Positions 43,241 through 52,769 of a stretch of DNA of 64,000 nucleotides are shown piece by piece. How positions within the stretch are numbered: position 1 is the first letter of the stretch; each line of letters begins with the position of its first letter. This stretch comes from Thermocladium sp. GTDB lineage: Archaea > Thermoproteota > Thermoprotei > Thermoproteales > Thermocladiaceae. The stretch lies in the NCBI GenBank assembly GCA_023269935.1, contig JAGDXC010000014.1:1-64000 (forward strand), read 5' to 3'. Below the pieces are notes generated by a model. The model did no database searches and was not told the origin of the DNA. It was given only the letters and a program-made list of their open reading frames with translations. The translations under genes were made by a program, and so were the position numbers.

Positions 43241-43280
43241 GGCAAGCCTTGCCTTTTAAGGCGGGGGATCCCTGGAAGTT
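43241..43280 (-). mobile_element. Short IS605-type end hairpin
   Basis: GCCTTTTAAGGC (43251-43262) followed by GGGGGATCCC. In minus orientation it reads GGGATCCCCCGCC, then TTAAAAGGC, comparable to the right-end hairpins elsewhere in the window. Lacks the full GGAGG-TCAG end, so either decayed or simply an intrinsic hairpin downstream of mqnD. Confidence 0.35.
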
Positions 43281-43591
43281 TCCCTTTATATCTGACTTGA
43301 GTTCCCGCTTCTTGGTTAAAATGAATTGAGGATATAAAATTCTGTATAAAATAAATCGAATCAATGAGCGAGCTCATCTATTACCGTGGCAGATCTTTCT
43401 TCTAATCTTTCATATTTGTAACGAATAATGAAACGGATTTAATCAAGTATTTATGCTTTATTTTCAATTCAATAGAGGGGAGTCATATTGACAATTACTA
43501 TCCATGAGCTAGTTTAATTGTATATGAATATATTTTACTTTTATTACTACAAATATAGATAGTTCTACATTTACTTAGCTCTAAGCGGGAA

Positions 43592-43602
43592 AAATTTTTA
43601 AG
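43592..43602 (+). promoter_or_regulatory. TATA box of the substrate-binding protein gene
   Basis: AAATTTTTAAG is centred about 27 bases before ATG 43624. Confidence 0.6.
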
Positions 43603-43623
43603 GTATAACTATCACTGCCTGCT

Positions 43624-45765
43624 ATGCGCGGTTTATCTAAAAACCGTGGAATATCAAAAACAGTACTAACTGCAATAATAGTAATAGTAGTGGTAGTAGT
43701 TATAGTTGGTGCGGTAATGGCCACTTATCATCCATCTACGGTAACTACCCCTACTACTACCTCGCCTACCCCTGTGACTACTACTTCTACCACCACTCCT
43801 GTAACAACTACCTCTACTACTTCTTCTGTTACCGTGGTTTCTAATAAGACAATAACTTTAGCTCCACCCAACTCCAGTGAATTGATAGATATATCGTTAA
43901 CGTATTCGCCCGATGCGCTGGATCCGGCAACTGGTTTCTATACAGTTGATACAAGTACATTTAATTCCGTGTATCAAGGATTAGTGACTTGGAATCCCGA
44001 CAATTATTTCCAAGTAGAGCCGAGCCTTGCCACAAATTGGACAATAAGTCCAACTTACCAGAACTATACATTCACGCTCAGAAAGGGTGTTTACTTCTCG
44101 GATGGCGAGGCATTCAATGCAAGTGTGGTCTGGTTTAGCCTATACCGCATTATAGTAATGGGTCAAGGCGTCGGCATATCAAATTACCTTAGGCTACTCT
44201 TCAGCGCGAAGCAATTCACTGCAACCGGCTATACAATACCATGGGGTGCATGCAATGCATTGGCTAGCGTTACTGGAAACACAGCTTATTTAAGCAATGC
44301 ATCGCTATGTGCAAACGCATTAGCTAATGTATTGAGCAATTTCAATGTGCATAACTCTACCATTCAGAAATTAATGAGTTACCCCAATCAAGGAGTTGTT
44401 GTTTTAGGTCCTTATACTGTCCAAATAAATTTGCTTCATCCCTATAGACTATTCCTGCTCGATTTGGCCGCTTGGTGGGGCTCCATGGTTCCGCCGGGCT
44501 ATGTTGATGCGCACGGTGGTGTGCAGCCGATGACGACGAACAGCTATACTGACCAGTATGGCTTGCCTGGAACTGGGCCATATGAGATATATAAGGTGGT
44601 TGGGACCCCAGGCGAATTCACTGAAATAATACTAAAGGCCAATCCTAATTACTGGGGCAATAATTACCCAGCCGGCAGTTTACCAGTATTGGATCAACCA
44701 GCTCATATACCAATAATAGAGGAAGAAATAGCTTTGTCACACACGGATAGGGTTAGCTTGTTTGATTCAAACGATGCGCAGATATCCACTGTATCTCCAC
44801 AATTCTTTGGCCAAATATATGATGGATATGAATATGCAAAGTACTTGCCTCCACAGGATATAATATCCTTCTTCGGCTACATGCCAGCCGGTGTCCTCTA
44901 TATATCTATGAATAATGCAAGATGGCCAACTAATATAACCGACTTTAGATTGGCCGTGGTTCACGCTATAAATTCTACAGCATTGCTCTATACTTACTAT
45001 TCACCATTGTTACATAAGTTGCTGGCTGAAGAGTATCTTGGCCCATCTAATCCCCAATATGCACCACTCGGATTCTATGACCCAGATAATTTGCCCAATT
45101 ATACCTACTCGCCTAACTTAGCCATCGAATACCTAAATAAGTCTGGTTGGCAGGGAGACTTCTATACTGTATTACCGAATGGTACAGAGATAGGTAATCC
45201 CAATGGGCAAAGATTACCTACAATACCGATAACAGTCATTCCGCCGGTTACACCTCTTGCTGAGGCGCAATTAACCATAATCAGCCAAGACTTGAACCAA
45301 ATAGGAATACCAACCACTATAAGCTATGCAACTACTGCAGAGACCGATCAATGGACCGTGCCAAGCACCACTGCCAGAATGGTTTCATTGGGTTGGGTAC
45401 CGGATTGGCCGGATCCAATCTATCAATTGATGTACTCCATACTTAATGTGGCTAATGGAGGCATTTCAGGCAACATGGCTTGGTTTAATAATTCTATAGT
45501 CAATAATTTGACTGCTACTGCACCATTTATTACGAATGCGCAAGAACAGAAGCAGATGGTGGCCGAGATCTATAATATTACATATAATGAAGCTCCATAT
45601 TATTGGTTGCCATGGCCTGAGTATTACCTCTTTACACAGCCGTATTTGAAGGGAATCACTTGGACATGGGATGACTACTTCTATAACACTATGTATTACC
45701 AGCCAGTTACGATAAATATAATTACGTACTCCAACGGAACACAGGTAACTAAGGTACTTAATTAA
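43624..45765 (+). CDS. ABC transporter substrate-binding protein (SBP_bac_5, Dpp/Opp type)
   Basis: Protein of 713 aa. The N-terminus KNRG-ISKTVLTAIIVIVV fits an archaeal class III (pilin-like, PibD-cleaved) signal peptide, with cleavage expected after the Gly, as in Sulfolobus sugar-binding proteins. A Thr/Ser-rich linker (about 40-75) precedes the binding domain, which has family markers ALDPATGF, LVTWNPDNYFQVEPSLATNW, YTFTLRKGVYFSDGEAFNA and PGTGPYEI-like segments. Captures peptides or oligosaccharides for the permease encoded downstream. A hairpin terminator follows, so it can be made in excess. Confidence 0.88.
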   Translation: MRGLSKNRGISKTVLTAIIVIVVVVVIVGAVMATYHPSTVTTPTTTSPTPVTTTSTTTPVTTTSTTSSVTVVSNKTITLAPPNSSELIDISLTYSPDALDPATGFYTVDTSTFNSVYQGLVTWNPDNYFQVEPSLATNWTISPTYQNYTFTLRKGVYFSDGEAFNASVVWFSLYRIIVMGQGVGISNYLRLLFSAKQFTATGYTIPWGACNALASVTGNTAYLSNASLCANALANVLSNFNVHNSTIQKLMSYPNQGVVVLGPYTVQINLLHPYRLFLLDLAAWWGSMVPPGYVDAHGGVQPMTTNSYTDQYGLPGTGPYEIYKVVGTPGEFTEIILKANPNYWGNNYPAGSLPVLDQPAHIPIIEEEIALSHTDRVSLFDSNDAQISTVSPQFFGQIYDGYEYAKYLPPQDIISFFGYMPAGVLYISMNNARWPTNITDFRLAVVHAINSTALLYTYYSPLLHKLLAEEYLGPSNPQYAPLGFYDPDNLPNYTYSPNLAIEYLNKSGWQGDFYTVLPNGTEIGNPNGQRLPTIPITVIPPVTPLAEAQLTIISQDLNQIGIPTTISYATTAETDQWTVPSTTARMVSLGWVPDWPDPIYQLMYSILNVANGGISGNMAWFNNSIVNNLTATAPFITNAQEQKQMVAEIYNITYNEAPYYWLPWPEYYLFTQPYLKGITWTWDDYFYNTMYYQPVTINIITYSNGTQVTKVLN
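43735..43848 (+). repeat. Thr-codon repeat encoding the binding-protein stalk
   Basis: Runs of ACT/ACC/TCT codons encode the Thr/Ser/Pro linker between membrane helix and binding domain, a typical archaeal stalk likely to be O-glycosylated. Confidence 0.75.
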
Positions 45766-45776
45766 TGATATTAATA

Positions 45777-45803
45777 TAAGTATTTTCAAAAATACTTATT
45801 TTT
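45777..45803 (+). terminator. Hairpin terminator after the binding-protein gene
   Basis: Inverted repeat TAAGTATTT / AAATACTTA (9 bp, 4-base loop) followed by a T-run, 12 bases after the stop codon. It would terminate or attenuate transcription before the permease genes, which have a TATA box of their own. Confidence 0.65.
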
Positions 45804-45835
45804 CCAGTATTTATTGATTTATTATAGAAATACAT

Positions 45836-45848
45836 AAAATTTAAATAA
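45836..45848 (+). promoter_or_regulatory. TATA box of the permease operon
   Basis: AAAATTTAAATAA is centred about 28 bases before ATG 45870. Confidence 0.6.
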
Positions 45849-45869
45849 CATTACTATCGGTACGTTTAT

Positions 45870-46922
45870 ATGGCTGGCTCTGGGTTTTTGGTCTTTCTAA
45901 TACGCAGGATAATAAATGCATTTGTAACATTAATATTATTGATATTGCTTATGTTTGTAATGGTTCACGCGATATATAGAACCCCGTTGGCGCTTGCACG
46001 CCTTTATGCTGGCCCTAGGCCTACCATGGCTCAATTAGAGGCCATAGTTAAGCAGTATCACCTGAATGCGCCACTCTATGTTCAATTTCTTGATTATCTA
46101 TATAACATATTCACGGGCAATCTTGGGTATGATCCAATATATAAGGAGCCGGAGGCAACAATAATAATGCATTACCTGCCTATTACATTATCATTTACTA
46201 TACCGGCTGTTATATTAACCGTCATAATAGGAATGGCGTTGGGGGCCGTAGCTGCTGGTAATAGAAATAGAGTACCTGACTACCTAACTCGCGCATTCTA
46301 TATCTTTACTTGGTCATCACCGCCATACTTCATTGCATTGCTATTGCTGCTCGTATTCGCATTCTGGCTGCCAAGTATCACACATGGAGTTATTGGATTA
46401 CCGGCTTCTGGTTACGTAAATGAATTATTATCGGCTCCTAAGCCAATAACGGGCGTTCCATTAATTGATTCATTGATAGAATCGGATTGGCCGTACTTTA
46501 TTAGTTACTTGAAGCACATGATACTACCCATGTTAGCCGTTGCGCTATACAGCTTCGGCATATATACAAGGATGGCTAGAAACACCATGCTTGATGTTTT
46601 GGATAGCGACTATGTTAGGTTGGGATATGCAAAGGGCCTTTCCAAGAGGAAGGTTGTGTACGGCATAGGTCTCCGCAATGCAATGATACCTCTTGTGACG
46701 CTTATGGTTCTGGCATTTGCTTTATCCTGGTCCGGAGCCTTCGTTGCAGAGGATGTATATGCATATCATGGCATGGGCTACATCACTACCGTTGCAATAA
46801 CTAGCGTTGATCCATTAATGATATACGACATAACGTTCTTTGTTGGGGTTTCGGTCATAGTAGCTAACTTCATAGCAGACATACTATATGGTGTTTTGGA
46901 TCCAAGGGTGAGGATATCATGA
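45870..46922 (+). CDS. Dpp/Opp-type ABC transporter permease (DppB-like)
   Basis: Protein of 350 aa with an N-terminal helix and the permease core of six helices. The family loop with the EAA motif is YVRLGYAKGLSKRKVVYGIGLRNAMIPLV, preceded by ARNTMLDVLDSDY. Together with the next gene it forms the membrane channel. The stop overlaps the start of the following permease (ATGA). Confidence 0.88.
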   Translation: MAGSGFLVFLIRRIINAFVTLILLILLMFVMVHAIYRTPLALARLYAGPRPTMAQLEAIVKQYHLNAPLYVQFLDYLYNIFTGNLGYDPIYKEPEATIIMHYLPITLSFTIPAVILTVIIGMALGAVAAGNRNRVPDYLTRAFYIFTWSSPPYFIALLLLLVFAFWLPSITHGVIGLPASGYVNELLSAPKPITGVPLIDSLIESDWPYFISYLKHMILPMLAVALYSFGIYTRMARNTMLDVLDSDYVRLGYAKGLSKRKVVYGIGLRNAMIPLVTLMVLAFALSWSGAFVAEDVYAYHGMGYITTVAITSVDPLMIYDITFFVGVSVIVANFIADILYGVLDPRVRIS

Positions 46923-47839
46923 TAGAACAACAATCGACAGAGAAACAAATGGGAATACTTGGATGGATCCGCCTAATAGCTAGGGACCCAGCTGGCTTGC
47001 TTGGACTAGTGATAGTTTTCGCATTTGTCATATGGGCTATTGTTCAGGGATCCCTTGAAATACTTGCGGCTGAGATGCATGATCCACGCCTAGCATTTCT
47101 CCTACTGCCTCATAATCCGCTCGGCATATCGCAGACCACATCTCTTTTACCGCCCTCCTGGAAATATATAATGGGGACGAATGCAGATGGGCAGGACATA
47201 TGGTCAAGGATATTATATTCAATACCATATAGTGCAGCATATCCTGCATTTGTGGTGGTCTTATCGGCAATCTTAATTGGTTCACTGCTTGGAATTGCCG
47301 CAGGTTACTTCGGCGGTTGGTGGGATGAGGTATTGATGAGGGTCACTGATGCTTTCTTGTCGGTGCCTGCCATAGTGCTTGCAATAGTCGTGGCGGTACT
47401 GCTTCATGCAAGCTTCATAGGAATGATATATGCATTCATCATAATCTGGTGGCCAATATATGCTAGGTTATTTAGAGCCGAGACCCTTCGAGTTAAGTCA
47501 ATGGATTTCATAGCGGCGGCTCAATTATATAGGGTATCCCCATTGAAATTATTCACGAAGTACCTTTTCATAAATACAATTGATCCAATAATAGCGTATG
47601 CAATGCTTGATTTCGGGAACGTTATATTAACGGCCTCCATACTCAACTTCATAGGAGTGGGTCTTCAGCCAGGTACTCCTATATTAGGCGAAATGGCTTC
47701 TGATGGTGTTTCCTATGGTTTTCCAAGATACTGGTGGTGGGCTATATACCCTAGTTTAGCTGTATTAGTTATAGCACTAGGCTTTGTTTTGCTTGGAGAT
47801 AGATTACAGGACATAATAGGTGGGAGAGGCGCATATTAG
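46919..47839 (+). CDS. Dpp/Opp-type ABC transporter permease (DppC-like)
   Basis: Protein of 306 aa with an N-terminal helix, MGTNADGQDIWSRILYSIPYS (the conserved GTDxxGRD-type segment of DppC) and EAA-type loop FIAAAQLYRVSPLKLFTKYLFINTIDPIIAYAML. ATGA overlap with the upstream permease shows translational coupling. Substrate class is shared with the binding protein. Confidence 0.88.
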   Translation: MIEQQSTEKQMGILGWIRLIARDPAGLLGLVIVFAFVIWAIVQGSLEILAAEMHDPRLAFLLLPHNPLGISQTTSLLPPSWKYIMGTNADGQDIWSRILYSIPYSAAYPAFVVVLSAILIGSLLGIAAGYFGGWWDEVLMRVTDAFLSVPAIVLAIVVAVLLHASFIGMIYAFIIIWWPIYARLFRAETLRVKSMDFIAAAQLYRVSPLKLFTKYLFINTIDPIIAYAMLDFGNVILTASILNFIGVGLQPGTPILGEMASDGVSYGFPRYWWWAIYPSLAVLVIALGFVLLGDRLQDIIGGRGAY

Positions 47840-47850
47840 AGGGTGATGAT

Positions 47851-48828
47851 ATGCTTCTGAAGATCCGTGACCTTAATGTTGGGTATAAAACAATCTTTGG
47901 TAAACTAAATGTACTTAGCGATATTAGTCTCGATATTGATAGAAACGAGATAGTTGGCATAGTTGGAGAGAGCGGAAGCGGAAAATCCACTTTAGGCCAT
48001 GCAATAACTAGGCTTCTTCCGCCAAGTGCGATCGTATCAGGCTCTGTAAATATAGATGGAGTTAATATGCTTTCCCTAAGCGAGAATGCAATCACTAAGT
48101 ATAGAGGAACAACAGTATTTATGATTCTTCAGAATCCCTTCACTAGCCTTAATCCTGTCAAGACCGTGGGTTATCAATTACTTGAAGCCGCACGCATACG
48201 TATGGAGCGGGATGGCGAGTCGTGGAATGAGGATAGAGGATATGATGCTTCCATTAATGCACTAAAGGATCTAAGGTTCCCCGATCCAGAGGTAATAATG
48301 AGGAAGTATCCTCATCAATTATCCGGGGGACAGATACAGAGAGTGGTATTGGCAATGGCACTAATACTTAAGCCCAAAGTCTTAATAGCCGATGAACCAA
48401 CATCTGCACTTGATGTAACTATTCAGGCCCAGGTGGTTAATCTATTTAAGGATCTCAATAGGGAATTGAATACCGCCATATTATTCATAACGCATGATAT
48501 TAGCTTAGCATATGTTATTTCCACGAGATTGGTTGTACTTTATGCTGGTAGGATAATGGAGGATGGCGAAGTCGACTCTGTAGTTAAGGAACCCATGCAT
48601 CCATATACGCAAAAATTAATAGCTGGAGTTCCTGATATGTCTAAATTCACTACTCCAGATGTTAGGTTAGAATCGATACCAGGTCAACCACCATCATTCA
48701 TGAATTTGCCAAGCGGCTGTAAGTTCAATCCTAGGTGTCCATTTGTGAAGGATATATGCAAGAGCCAGGAGCCGCAACTGATTAAAACTGATTCAAGGAG
48801 AATGGTGAGGTGCTGGCTATATGAGTGA
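47851..48828 (+). CDS. Dpp/Opp-type ABC transporter ATP-binding protein (DppD-like)
   Basis: Protein of 325 aa with Walker A GESGSGKST, Q-loop MILQNPFTSLNP, signature LSGGQIQRV, Walker B VLIADEPTSALD, and the family C-terminal oligopeptide extension with a Cys-rich motif (CKFNPRCPF, then C). A GGTGATG sequence just before the ATG looks like a ribosome binding site, appropriate for an internal operon gene. Overlaps the next ATPase by 8 bases. Confidence 0.92.
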   Translation: MLLKIRDLNVGYKTIFGKLNVLSDISLDIDRNEIVGIVGESGSGKSTLGHAITRLLPPSAIVSGSVNIDGVNMLSLSENAITKYRGTTVFMILQNPFTSLNPVKTVGYQLLEAARIRMERDGESWNEDRGYDASINALKDLRFPDPEVIMRKYPHQLSGGQIQRVVLAMALILKPKVLIADEPTSALDVTIQAQVVNLFKDLNRELNTAILFITHDISLAYVISTRLVVLYAGRIMEDGEVDSVVKEPMHPYTQKLIAGVPDMSKFTTPDVRLESIPGQPPSFMNLPSGCKFNPRCPFVKDICKSQEPQLIKTDSRRMVRCWLYE

Positions 48829-49765
48829 CTTAGTAAAAATAGAGAACATAAAGAAGTATTACTTAGCGTACAAGATAGGAATACTGGATAGGCTTGCGGG
48901 TAGGAAACCCGTATATGTTAGGGCAGTTGATGATGTATCCCTAGAGATCCGGGAAGGCGAAGTAATGGGCCTCATAGGAGAGAGCGGAAGCGGAAAAACA
49001 ACCTTAGGCAAATTATTAGTTACCCTAGAGACCCCCGACAGTGGCAAGTTTTACTTTATGGGTAAGGAGGTAAATAATTCGACGTTGAATTTCGTTAGAA
49101 ATAATGTTGCAATGGTTTTTCAGAATCCCTATAGTTCCCTTAATCCAAGACTCAGTGTAAGGGAAATAATCTCCGAACCATTAGGTCATGTAGATGACAA
49201 GAAAGTTGCTGAAGCCATGGAACTAGTTGGGTTAAATTATAGAGAACACGCACGTAAGAGGCCGCGAGAATTATCTGGCGGCCAAGTGCAGAGAGTTGCC
49301 GTTGCCCGTGCGATTGTTAAGAATGCGAAATTCATTGTCCTAGATGAACCGACTTCTGCATTAGATGCGTCGCTCCAAGCTCAAGTGCTTAATTTATTGC
49401 TTGATCTAAAGAGTAAATTGGGACTCACCTATCTATTCATAACCCACAACATGGCTGTGGCTTATTATGTAGCGGATAGGGTTGCCATCATGTATGCAGG
49501 AAAGATAGTTGAGTATGGGGAAAAGGAGAGCGTGTTCAGGAAACCCGCCCATCCATATACGCAGTCATTAATGGCATCAATACCTAAGATGAGCGAGAAG
49601 GACCTAAAGCCGCCCTCTGGCGAGGTGCCTAGTCTGATTAATCCACCGCCGGGTTGTCGATTTAATCCAAGATGCCCATTTGCCATGGATATATGCTCCA
49701 AGAAGGAACCGCCTCTAATAGATTATGAAGGGCGGAAAGTGGCTTGCTGGCTCTATAATAAGTAG
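48821..49765 (+). CDS. Dpp/Opp-type ABC transporter ATP-binding protein (DppF-like)
   Basis: Protein of 314 aa with Walker A GESGSGKTT, Q-loop MVFQNPYSSLNPRL, signature LSGGQVQRV, Walker B FIVLDEPTSALD, switch His ITHNMAV, and C-terminal CRFNPRCPFAMDIC. Pairs with the previous ATPase to drive import. Last gene of the operon; a DedA-family gene converges on it 4 bases later. Confidence 0.92.
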   Translation: MSDLVKIENIKKYYLAYKIGILDRLAGRKPVYVRAVDDVSLEIREGEVMGLIGESGSGKTTLGKLLVTLETPDSGKFYFMGKEVNNSTLNFVRNNVAMVFQNPYSSLNPRLSVREIISEPLGHVDDKKVAEAMELVGLNYREHARKRPRELSGGQVQRVAVARAIVKNAKFIVLDEPTSALDASLQAQVLNLLLDLKSKLGLTYLFITHNMAVAYYVADRVAIMYAGKIVEYGEKESVFRKPAHPYTQSLMASIPKMSEKDLKPPSGEVPSLINPPPGCRFNPRCPFAMDICSKKEPPLIDYEGRKVACWLYNK

Positions 49766-49769
49766 GTAC

Positions 49770-50531
49770 TCATGGTTGGGTGCTTGGTCTTTTTATTCTC
49801 ATTATAATTATCGCTAGTATAATGGAAATAACTGCAATTATTATATATATATCGCCTATTTTTAAAATACTGCTAACTACACTCCATTTTTGACCTAAAT
49901 AGTATCCCATTGCAGTTAAGCTGGTGACCCATATGATGGATCCAATGAATGTATAGATCATGAATTCCTTAATATTCATATCGGCTATCCCAGCAGGTAT
50001 TGAGATTATTGATCTAAGGCCAGGTATGAATCTGGCTAGTAATATTGATATTTTGCCCCTAGTGTTAAACCAATGCTCAGCCCTTGCTAAGTCCTGCTCC
50101 CTGATCCCCAAGTACTTACCGATCCTAAGTATAAGTGGTCGTCCAGCTAATCGACCGATCCAATAATCAATGATTGAGCCAAGCATTGATGCGGCTGTAG
50201 ATACTAATATTACTAGGGCCAGGTTCATGTAGCCCAGGAATGATAAGTATCCCTCATAGGGTAGTATCAATTCGCTTGGCACTGGAAGCGAAGCTGATTC
50301 CATGGTCATTAGTATGAATGCGCCAAAATAACTTGTTTTTTCAAGCACATATAATGGTCCATCAAAGATGGCTAGTTTGGTCATCGATATCATATAATTA
50401 ATGAATTGAATAATTACTAAGTTAATTTTATCCAGTGCTGGGTCAATAAGCGGTATTTCAGTAATATCTAGAACTATAAGCATAATTATGACTAGAGATG
50501 CCATGCCAAGCCCAAACCTGAATCGTTTCAT
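49770..50531 (-). CDS. DedA/SNARE-associated family membrane protein
   Basis: Protein of 253 aa with about six hydrophobic segments and the family motifs ESASLPVPSELILPYEGYLSF, DYWIGRLAGRPLILRIGKYLG and the charged amphipathic FNTRGKISILLARFIPGLRSIISIPAGIADM. These re-entrant-loop motifs characterise DedA/VTT proteins involved in lipid-carrier flipping or membrane homeostasis. The exact role in archaea is not known. Monocistronic, convergent with the ABC operon. Confidence 0.88.
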   Translation of the reverse strand: MKRFRFGLGMASLVIIMLIVLDITEIPLIDPALDKINLVIIQFINYMISMTKLAIFDGPLYVLEKTSYFGAFILMTMESASLPVPSELILPYEGYLSFLGYMNLALVILVSTAASMLGSIIDYWIGRLAGRPLILRIGKYLGIREQDLARAEHWFNTRGKISILLARFIPGLRSIISIPAGIADMNIKEFMIYTFIGSIIWVTSLTAMGYYLGQKWSVVSSILKIGDIYIIIAVISIILAIIIMRIKRPSTQP

Positions 50532-50598
50532 TAATTGAATCGAGCAAGTTGGTTTAAAAACGTTGTCTCCTTACCTAGAATCACTTACTGAGGGCAAT

Positions 50599-51585
50599 TT
50601 ACTTCACATATAAGATGCAGGTTTGTGATTCTAGTCCAGCCGCATTCAGCAATGATAGTGCACCGCTGCCTGGCGCAATCACTATTACTGCCAAGTTTTT
50701 CGATTCCTCTCCTAGTGTGGAGTGGATCGTTACTGTCTTTATGAAGGCATTTATGGAGCTAGTTATCGTGATTGAGTTGCTTACTGTGCTGGTTGGGAGT
50801 ACTGTGGCTAGGCTCCATGAATTATTGCCGATGTTGAGGACTGTGTTGAATGCTATTAATGGTCCTGCGTGGTTTGGTATTATCAGCAAAACATAGACTT
50901 GTGGAGACTGCGTTTGTTCCCAATTAAGCATTTGGTTACGCGTTGCTTGATTAATGTTGCCGTTTCCGATGAGGGTCGCGTTGTTTGTTTGTGGTATTAG
51001 GGTTAAGTTGCATGATGCGCCATTGGTGAGATTACCATATAGGGCCATATATGTTGATGCGATTTTATACTGATACTTAATTTGGCTATAGCTTGAGTTG
51101 AGCGAGTTGAGCGTATTGTTGAGTTGACTTATTCTCTGGCTAAGCAATGAATTGTTTAATTTAAGGGCTGAATTAGCGCTTATTAGGTTGCCTAATTCCG
51201 TGGTGAGCGATTCATTCCTATTGGTTAGCAGGGATACTGTTTCCTTATAGGAATTAAATTCTTGAGCCAATACGGTATTATTATTAAGCGATTGCGTTAA
51301 ATTGGCTCTACAGTAATTCAATTGAGTAGTCTCTAGCATTAATTTATTCACTAGGTTAAGGTAAGTTTTATTAAATCCAGTATACGCATTGCTTAGTGTA
51401 TTTAATGATGTCGATACTTGAGTATAGCTCGAGTAGAGCGATGCGTAAGCCGATTCAAGCTTGGAATACTCATAGCTTAATTGGTTATATGCTATCTGTG
51501 TCTCTGCGTATAAATTGATGTATAATACTATCATTGCAGCCAATGCTATTACCAGAGCAATCAGGAGAACACGCTCCGTATCCAC
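50599..51585 (-). CDS. Membrane-anchored coiled-coil surface protein
   Basis: Protein of 328 aa with an N-terminal transmembrane helix (about 7-25) and then ~150 residues of heptad-like sequence (YEYSKLESAYASLYSSYTQVSTSLNTL, then LNNTLNSLNSSYSQI), rich in Ser, Asn, Leu and Tyr with many N-glycosylation sequons. The C-terminal ~130 residues are a beta-type globular domain. No known family recognised. Likely a surface stalk carrying a small domain. Confidence 0.6.
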   Translation of the reverse strand: MDTERVLLIALVIALAAMIVLYINLYAETQIAYNQLSYEYSKLESAYASLYSSYTQVSTSLNTLSNAYTGFNKTYLNLVNKLMLETTQLNYCRANLTQSLNNNTVLAQEFNSYKETVSLLTNRNESLTTELGNLISANSALKLNNSLLSQRISQLNNTLNSLNSSYSQIKYQYKIASTYMALYGNLTNGASCNLTLIPQTNNATLIGNGNINQATRNQMLNWEQTQSPQVYVLLIIPNHAGPLIAFNTVLNIGNNSWSLATVLPTSTVSNSITITSSINAFIKTVTIHSTLGEESKNLAVIVIAPGSGALSLLNAAGLESQTCILYVK

Positions 51586-51660
51586 TTAACTATTGGGAAA
51601 ACAGGTTTATTAAACCTAGTGATTCAGTATAATAAATAGATGAATCTTAATATAAATAAT

Positions 51661-51720
51661 TTATATATCAATGAAACACCGTGCGAGCCGCCGCCCATGT
51701 GTGAGCCGGCTCCGCCTCAT
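51661..51720. other. Small GC-rich island with palindrome
   Basis: In otherwise AT-rich intergenic DNA, the segment 51680-51717 is GC-rich and contains the perfect palindrome GAGCCGGCTC (51703-51712) and a second GAGCCG (51685-51690). It may be another fragment of an insertion element or a protein-binding site. No function assigned. Confidence 0.3.
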
Positions 51721-51825
51721 ACATAAAACACAACATTACTCACACCATTGGGAGCACTCATTATTGGATCCCATTTGTTCAATCATTTTGCTCACCTTTT
51801 TAAATCCAAATCACTATATAATTAT

Positions 51826-52680
51826 GTGGAAATAAAGGAAGAAATCTTGAGACTAATTAAGAATGATGAGGAGTTTAGAAATGAGCTAATGAATACTTTA
51901 GGAATAAACAATATATCAACTACTTTGAAAGACATTGGCGATTCCATTAAAGAACTTACTGCAAGAATAAGCTCCCTGACAGAGCTTCAGGAACTACTCG
52001 GTAAAAGCATCGCCTCATTAGCAGAAGCACAAAAGAGAACGGAGGAGAACATAGCAAAACTAACCGAAAGAATAGATCAACTGGCCAGAAAGACAGAGGA
52101 AAGACTAAATAAACTAACAGAAAGAATGGATCAACTAGCAGAAGCACAAAGAAAGACAGAGGAAAAGATAGCAAAACTAACCGATGCAGTAATGGATTTG
52201 AGAAAAGGAATGGATCAACTTAAGAGGTCTATTGATAGCATTGGAAAGCGTTGGGGAGCTGATTATGAGGAATTAATAAGAGAATTCTTCAAGGAAGTTC
52301 TGGATCAATTAGGTATAGATATAAAGTACTTAAATAGATTCACATACAAGGATGATGAGGGCATATTCGGATTCAAGGGGGTTCTTTATGAGGTTGACAT
52401 AGTGGCGAAGAATGGTAAGGTATACTTAATCGAGGTTAAGTCTTTTGCAGATTCAGATGATGTAGAGTGGTTTAGAGTAAAGATTGATGTAGTCTCTAGA
52501 GCACTAAATCTTAAGGATCCAGTTAAGATGATGCTTGCAGTTAGCGCAACTAAGGAAGCAATAGATGATGCGCAAGCCACTGGCATAAAATTGATATATG
52601 GAGATATATTTGAGGTCAAGAGAAGAGGCAACGGGGAAAATAAGAGAAATGAAAAAGTTGAACAAAATCAAAAAACCTAA
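51826..52680 (+). CDS. Coiled-coil PD-(D/E)XK nuclease-like protein (DUF3782-type)
   Basis: Protein of 284 aa from GTG 51826. The frame opens at a TTG at 51748, but a TATA-like CTTTTTAAAT (51796-51805) lies inside that extension, so GTG 51826 is chosen. An N-terminal helical segment is followed by a long coiled coil (heptads of LTERIDQLARKTEERLNK type), then a PD-(D/E)XK-like domain with YEVDIVAKNGKVYLIEVKS (D...E-x-K). The family is widespread and multi-copy in crenarchaea, with unknown function. Two near-identical 65-base internal repeats (from 52018 and 52134) encode the coiled coil. Confidence 0.75.
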   Translation: MEIKEEILRLIKNDEEFRNELMNTLGINNISTTLKDIGDSIKELTARISSLTELQELLGKSIASLAEAQKRTEENIAKLTERIDQLARKTEERLNKLTERMDQLAEAQRKTEEKIAKLTDAVMDLRKGMDQLKRSIDSIGKRWGADYEELIREFFKEVLDQLGIDIKYLNRFTYKDDEGIFGFKGVLYEVDIVAKNGKVYLIEVKSFADSDDVEWFRVKIDVVSRALNLKDPVKMMLAVSATKEAIDDAQATGIKLIYGDIFEVKRRGNGENKRNEKVEQNQKT

Positions 52681-52769
52681 CCCTTTAAGGAATTGATGAA
52701 TTAAAGAAGCATTATGCATCGCGGGAAAGCCCTATTTAAGTGTAAAGGAAGCAAATCCAGGGGGCACTT

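Larger units (their letters stand above)
43205..43623. other. Intergenic region, 419 bp, with a small end hairpin and a promoter
   Basis: Contains the hairpin at 43241-43280 and the TATA box at 43592-43602. The remaining ~300 bases are AT-rich without recognised features; upstream control of the ABC transporter may lie here. Confidence 0.5.

Noticed and set aside
45777..45803. Regulatory operator for the permease genes
   Set aside because: The perfect inverted repeat followed by T-run close to a stop codon is better explained as a terminator.
47840..47875. C/D box sRNA (GTGATGA followed by CTGA)
   Set aside because: The GTGATG is the ribosome binding site of the ATPase gene, the distance to CTGA is too short and no second box pair exists.
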